Made by a program: the position numbers and the translations under genes
Assembly (NCBI GenBank): GCA_024643945.1
Contig: JAHELX010000223.1
Coordinates: 1-9,185, forward strand
Direction: 5' to 3'
DNA: 9,185 nt
Origin: Anaerolineales bacterium
Lineage (GTDB): Bacteria > Chloroflexota > Anaerolineae > 4572-78 > NAK82
The notes under the pieces: model-generated
Databases searched by the model: none
What the model was told of the DNA's origin: nothing
What the model saw: the letters and a program-made list of their open reading frames with translations, nothing else
Shown here: in pieces, positions 6,594 through 9,185 of the stretch
Numbering within the stretch: the stretch's first letter is position 1
How the letters are laid out: the number at the start of each line of letters is the position of its first letter

Positions 6594-8750
6594 TCAGGCC
6601 AGTTGCAGGCCGGGGGCAATCTGGGTGTCGCCGTCGCAATACAAGGCGTACAGGAGCCCCATCAGGTTGTTATGTTTGTAATAAAACTCCCGGCGCAGGT
6701 CCAGGAAGGCCTGGCCCAATGATTTCCCGGCCAGGAAATGGTCGAAGAAGCGCTGGGCCCATTCGGCGGCAAACAGAGCGGGCGTTTCACATTCGGTGCC
6801 GATGACACCCCGCGCGCCCTTCGCCATAAAGTAAGGCACGAATCCGTCGTAGAACAGAGGCGATAGCTCAGCCGATTCGCAGGCGTTGATGAAGACCAGT
6901 GGCGCGCCCGGCAGGACCTTCTTGAGTGGTGCCTCTATGTTTAGATCCCCCAATGTCAGGCGTCCGCCACCACTCAGCACCAGGGTCGAAGCATCGGGCC
7001 CACCTCCTTCGGCCAGCGATTTGGAGATGGCGTGACAATAAAAATAGAGGATCCGGTCAGAGGTGGAGGCGTCGGCCAGGGCTTGCGTCACTTCGTCCTT
7101 AGACTTACGCACAACCACCTGGGTCCCCCCCTTCTGGCTGATCTTATCCCAATACTTCACCTGGTTGGTGATCAGCGGCACCCCCATCTGCTGGTCTATG
7201 TCGGTGTTGACGTTGAGGCTGATCGCCAGGCTGGGACGGCTGTCGATCCTGCCATCGATGACCTGCATCGTCTGCTGGAGTGGGATGTGCTCGATGATGT
7301 GCTTGAGGCCGAGGAACAACTCCGGGTCAACCTGATTCGGATCGTATTCGTCGGCCATGTACAGAATGCCCCAGGGCAGCATGAATTGCTGAGAGAAAAT
7401 CTGAATCTTGAGCATCTCCTTCTGGGCCATCTCGCGCAGCCTATCCCCCAGGAGATTAGCCTGCGAATCGGCGGCCGGGCCGTAGAAAATGCGCTGATAC
7501 AGCCGGAAGCCGGTTTTAGCCAGGCGTTGCAGTGCAACCTGGTTGGCTGCCGGCGGGATGTCGATCCCCGCCTGGTAGACGCGCGCTTTATTGGGACCTG
7601 CCTCCAAATAGACGATGTCCCGTAGTTCCTGGCGTACCTGGTTGATCATCTGGTCGAGCTGGGGCAGCGTGATGGGCAGCGTGGCCATCGCCCCCACCGC
7701 GCCGGACATAATGACCTGGAAACCGGTCCCGGTGTTCAGGATGGTCAGGTTTACGTCCCGGGGTTGGAGAGCGAAGGCAGCGTCCACCGGGCGGCCTAGA
7801 GTCTCGGCCGACAACACGCCTACCCGCCCCGGGACCCCGGTGCTGAGTTTGAGGGTGAGAAGCTGGACAAAATTGCCCTCCTTGAGGAAAACAGCGTTGA
7901 TAATGCCCTCACCTTCATACTTCGGCTCAATGTCGAAGCGGGCTTTCCCCTTGGATTTGCCTGTGCGTGGCACCCGGAGTTGCTGCGAACCGGTGTAAAT
8001 CTCAAAATCGTCGCTTGAAAGCTGGACGGTCAGTTCCACCAGTTGCTCGTCGGCCTGGAAGCGGTAACCAAACACTCCTCCTCCCACCGCCGTGTCTCGC
8101 AACTCAGTATCCACGTCGAAGGCCAGTGTGTAAACCTCGCCCATCTGCAGCGATTCGGCCGGGTCGTGATCCTGAATCTCGGCGTTGATCCAGCGCTTTT
8201 CGACCGGCGCGGGCGGTTCCTCCACCATCTCTTCTGCCTCTTCGGGGCGTAATGTGCCGGGCAGGCCCTTGGGTGCTGATGGCATCGGCCTGGCGGCCTC
8301 GTGCACCTCCGTATCAGGCACGGGCTGATTGAGCCAATCCAGGTCCACATCCGCCAACACCCCGCGTACTTGCACCGTCAGCAGGCCCACCACCTGACCG
8401 CCTGCCAGTACAACCAGGCGTTTGCCGGGCATCTTGTTAAGCAGCATCTTGGCACGTCCGGTGCCTATGCTGGCTTGCTCAACCCCATTCGCGGCCCGAG
8501 GAGGAAGCAGGTCAGGTACATCGTTCAGCGAAGCCTCCAGTATCTCTGGCGCCAACGTCTCGCTGTGCTCCTTCAGCACCTGGATCAGTTCATTCAAGCG
8601 CAATACGGCATATTGACCGTTATCCAGTCTGACGACAATGTAGGTCCGGTTGTTTTTGGTTGCGGCGACCTGGTCGCGCGCCTCCTGGACTGTGGTCCAT
8701 TCGTCCACTACAATAAAATCGCGCACAAGCGCTTCTTCAGAGATAGGCAT
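6594..8750 (-). CDS. CHAT domain (caspase-like) protein with CBS-like N-terminus
   Basis: A 718-residue soluble protein. Residues about 410-705 form a CHAT domain, a clan CD (caspase/separase-like) peptidase fold. The catalytic His sits after a hydrophobic strand in ILYFYCHAI (His573) and the Cys in LVFINACESAE (Cys624), followed by the typical ARGVIGTECETP segment (646-657). Residue 574 is Ala where Gly often follows the His. The N-terminal 130 residues look like a CBS-type tandem: VVDEWTTVQEARDQVAA with RTYIVVRLDNGQYAVLRLNE, then KRLVVLAGGQVVGLLTVQ. A Pro/Glu-rich linker (150-185) leads to a beta-rich region (about 187-305) and a further alpha/beta stretch (325-400). There are no TPR repeats, signal peptide or membrane helix. 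The ATG has an excellent AAGGAGG (8758-8764) seven bases upstream, and a promoter lies farther out. Whether it is an active protease is inferred from the dyad. A role in signalling, cell death or defence is suggested by the family only. Confidence 0.88.
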   Translation of the reverse strand: MPISEEALVRDFIVVDEWTTVQEARDQVAATKNNRTYIVVRLDNGQYAVLRLNELIQVLKEHSETLAPEILEASLNDVPDLLPPRAANGVEQASIGTGRAKMLLNKMPGKRLVVLAGGQVVGLLTVQVRGVLADVDLDWLNQPVPDTEVHEAARPMPSAPKGLPGTLRPEEAEEMVEEPPAPVEKRWINAEIQDHDPAESLQMGEVYTLAFDVDTELRDTAVGGGVFGYRFQADEQLVELTVQLSSDDFEIYTGSQQLRVPRTGKSKGKARFDIEPKYEGEGIINAVFLKEGNFVQLLTLKLSTGVPGRVGVLSAETLGRPVDAAFALQPRDVNLTILNTGTGFQVIMSGAVGAMATLPITLPQLDQMINQVRQELRDIVYLEAGPNKARVYQAGIDIPPAANQVALQRLAKTGFRLYQRIFYGPAADSQANLLGDRLREMAQKEMLKIQIFSQQFMLPWGILYMADEYDPNQVDPELFLGLKHIIEHIPLQQTMQVIDGRIDSRPSLAISLNVNTDIDQQMGVPLITNQVKYWDKISQKGGTQVVVRKSKDEVTQALADASTSDRILYFYCHAISKSLAEGGGPDASTLVLSGGGRLTLGDLNIEAPLKKVLPGAPLVFINACESAELSPLFYDGFVPYFMAKGARGVIGTECETPALFAAEWAQRFFDHFLAGKSLGQAFLDLRREFYYKHNNLMGLLYALYCDGDTQIAPGLQLA

Positions 8751-8798
8751 TGTCGCGCCTCCTTGCTCTAAGCACGCATCCCCCCAAGGGGCCTACCA

Positions 8799-8861
8799 AA
8801 GTGACCGGCACTTATTGGCACTTTTAATGAAAGGACGGAAAGGTTAAAGTGCCGGTCACTT
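8799..8861. repeat. Perfect 15-bp inverted repeat in the CHAT gene leader
   Basis: AAGTGACCGGCACTT (8799-8813) and its exact reverse complement AAGTGCCGGTCACTT (8847-8861) are separated by 33 bp. Each arm is itself nearly palindromic (AAGTG, five bases, CACTT), so the pair could equally be two operator sites. The spacer begins with another partial copy, GGCACTTTTAA (8818-8828), which could pair with TTAAAGTGCC (8844-8853) as an alternative fold. The whole repeat lies between the predicted -10 box (8883-8888) and the ribosome binding site (8758-8764), so it would be transcribed as a long hairpin in the 5' leader. It could instead be a dispersed genomic palindrome; copy number elsewhere is unknown. 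Confidence 0.85.
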
Positions 8862-8882
8862 GTATTGAACATGAGCCATTGG

Positions 8883-8912
8883 ATTATACCACAAGGCTGG
8901 GACAACCTACAA
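8883..8912 (-). promoter_or_regulatory. Predicted sigma-70-type promoter for the CHAT gene
   Basis: On the minus strand a consensus -10 box TATAAT (8883-8888) is preceded by TG one base upstream (extended -10, TGGTATAAT). A partial -35 box, TTGTAG (8907-8912), lies at an 18-bp spacing. Transcription would begin near 8875-8877 and give a leader of about 125 bases that includes the perfect inverted repeat. This is the best promoter-like match I found in the window and could serve the CHAT gene and perhaps the genes after it. Confidence 0.6.
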
Positions 8913-9027
8913 TCTTTTCCATCCTCACCCTGTCGCGTATGGCTGTCACTACTGATCCAGGTAAGATTTTCTCCTATCACGTCGTCAATACATTAGACCA
9001 CACATAGGGTGCCTTTCTTCCTCCTTG

Positions 9028-9070
9028 ACGCAACGGGTCGGCTTGGGTACCGGCCGGCCCGTTGTGTTTT
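9028..9070 (+). terminator. Candidate rho-independent terminator (plus strand)
   Basis: ACGCAACGGGTCGGC (9028-9042) pairs with GCCGGCCCGTTGTGT (9053-9067) around a 10-base loop, and TTTT follows at 9067-9070. All 15 positions pair as plus-strand RNA, with two G-U wobbles (9030/9065 and 9038/9057). As minus-strand RNA these two positions become C/A mismatches and no U-run follows. The hairpin therefore fits a plus-strand transcript, but no plus-strand gene is visible to its left. The T-run is short, so termination is plausible rather than certain. Confidence 0.45.
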
Positions 9071-9089
9071 GGGACGTAGTAACCATGAC

Positions 9090-9141
9090 AGGCCAGCGGT
9101 CAGCCTCCGTTCACTTCGTCGCTCACCGCTGGTCTTCTTTT
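9090..9141 (+). repeat. Second hairpin with T-rich tail, REP-like palindrome
   Basis: AGGCCAGCGGT (9090-9100) pairs with ACCGCTGGTCT (9125-9135), including one G-U pair that exists only in plus-strand RNA. After a C/C mismatch, AGC (9102-9104) pairs with GCT (9121-9123). The loop is 16 bases, and the tail TCTTCTTTT (9133-9141) is T-rich. The loop region, read on the minus strand as GTGAGCGACGAAGTGAACGG, has the look of dispersed REP-type palindromes. It may be a second terminator, part of a structured RNA with the hairpin 22 bp to its left, or a genomic repeat. Confidence 0.45.
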
Positions 9142-9185
9142 GTCCAGTTTCAGGGGGGAGAGTGTCGCCTGGGCCGCGTCAGTCG

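Larger units (their letters stand above)
8871..9185. other. Gene-free stretch at right edge
   Basis: No credible coding region is seen on either strand. What it holds is the predicted CHAT promoter at 8883-8912 and two hairpin-forming segments at 9028-9070 and 9090-9141, described separately. Between them (about 8913-9027) I see no clear feature apart from an AAGGAGG-like sequence on the minus strand (9020-9026) that is followed only by a six-codon frame. The window ends before the next gene upstream is reached. Confidence 0.6.

Noticed and set aside
6517..6639. N-terminal extension of the small membrane protein starting at 6639 (41 extra residues)
   Set aside because: It would overlap the end of the CHAT gene and translate the TTGGTAAA tandem repeat into a low-complexity peptide; the ATG at 6514-6516 has a proper ribosome binding site.
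7032..7625. Plus-strand open frame of 197 codons opposite the CHAT gene
   Set aside because: It is antisense to a protein with clear domains, its product resembles no family I know, and it is explained by GC-rich codon use on the other strand.
8768..8980. Minus-strand open frame of 70 codons in the CHAT leader
   Set aside because: It reads straight through the promoter and the inverted repeat, has no clear ribosome binding site and no family-like features.
8994..9026. Possible leader peptide on the minus strand (AAGGAGG followed by a six-codon frame MCGLMY)
   Set aside because: The spacing from AAGGAGG to ATG is about 14 bases and the frame lies upstream of the predicted promoter, so it would not be in the CHAT transcript.
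9085..9185. Plus-strand frame beginning ATG ACA GGC and open to the window end
   Set aside because: There is no ribosome binding site, it translates a palindromic hairpin and only 33 codons are visible; chance is a sufficient explanation.
9100..9185. Minus-strand frame open from the window edge to a TGA at 9100-9102, as a possible C-terminus of an upstream gene
   Set aside because: Only 28 codons, partly made of the hairpin repeat, with no recognisable motif; it cannot be separated from chance.
1..9185. CRISPR array, tRNA or rRNA genes
   Set aside because: No regularly spaced direct repeats of 25-40 bases and no tRNA or rRNA signature sequences were seen on either strand.

Overview
The window carries seven complete protein genes and the start of an eighth, all on the minus strand, so transcription runs from right to left. 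GC content is fairly high. The mix of genes (a stand-alone CHAT protease-like protein, a small priming sugar transferase and a MoxR/DUF58/DUF4129 module), together with short tandem and palindromic intergenic repeats, suggests a free-living bacterium with a large genome. My best guess is a member of the Chloroflexota (Anaerolineae-like), but no rRNA or lineage marker is present, so this is an impression only.

Right end (8751-9185): I see no gene. The stretch holds a good minus-strand promoter (TTGTAG, 18 bp, extended TATAAT), a perfect 15-bp inverted repeat lying in the predicted transcribed leader, and farther out two hairpins. Their imperfect base pairs are G-U pairs only if the RNA is made from the plus strand. 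Next (6594-8750) is a 718-residue protein with a CBS-like N-terminus, a beta-rich middle and a C-terminal CHAT (caspase-like) domain with a His573/Cys624 dyad. After a 77-bp gap with an 8-bp tandem repeat comes a 178-residue protein with two membrane helices and an Ala/Glu-rich coiled coil (5980-6516).

Centre to left: a monotopic priming sugar transferase (5297-5950), then MoxR AAA+ ATPase (4353-5291), DUF58 protein (2965-4329), multi-pass DUF4129 protein (1487-2965) and an MFS transporter (252-1484). Gaps in this run are 29, 5, 23, -1 and 2 bp, so at least sugar transferase to MFS looks like one operon with translational coupling. MoxR-DUF58-DUF4129 is a known conserved trio linked to envelope function and chaperone-like assembly. 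A palindromic, MITE-like 85-bp element flanked by GCTAAG repeats follows the MFS stop. The first 23 codons of a possible SRPBCC-family gene occupy the left edge.

The part most likely to be a little-described system is the CHAT protein with its small membrane partner: a sensor/protease-like protein beside a coiled-coil membrane protein, under its own promoter with an unusual leader. A protease-effector or signalling pair is a hypothesis, not something the sequence proves.
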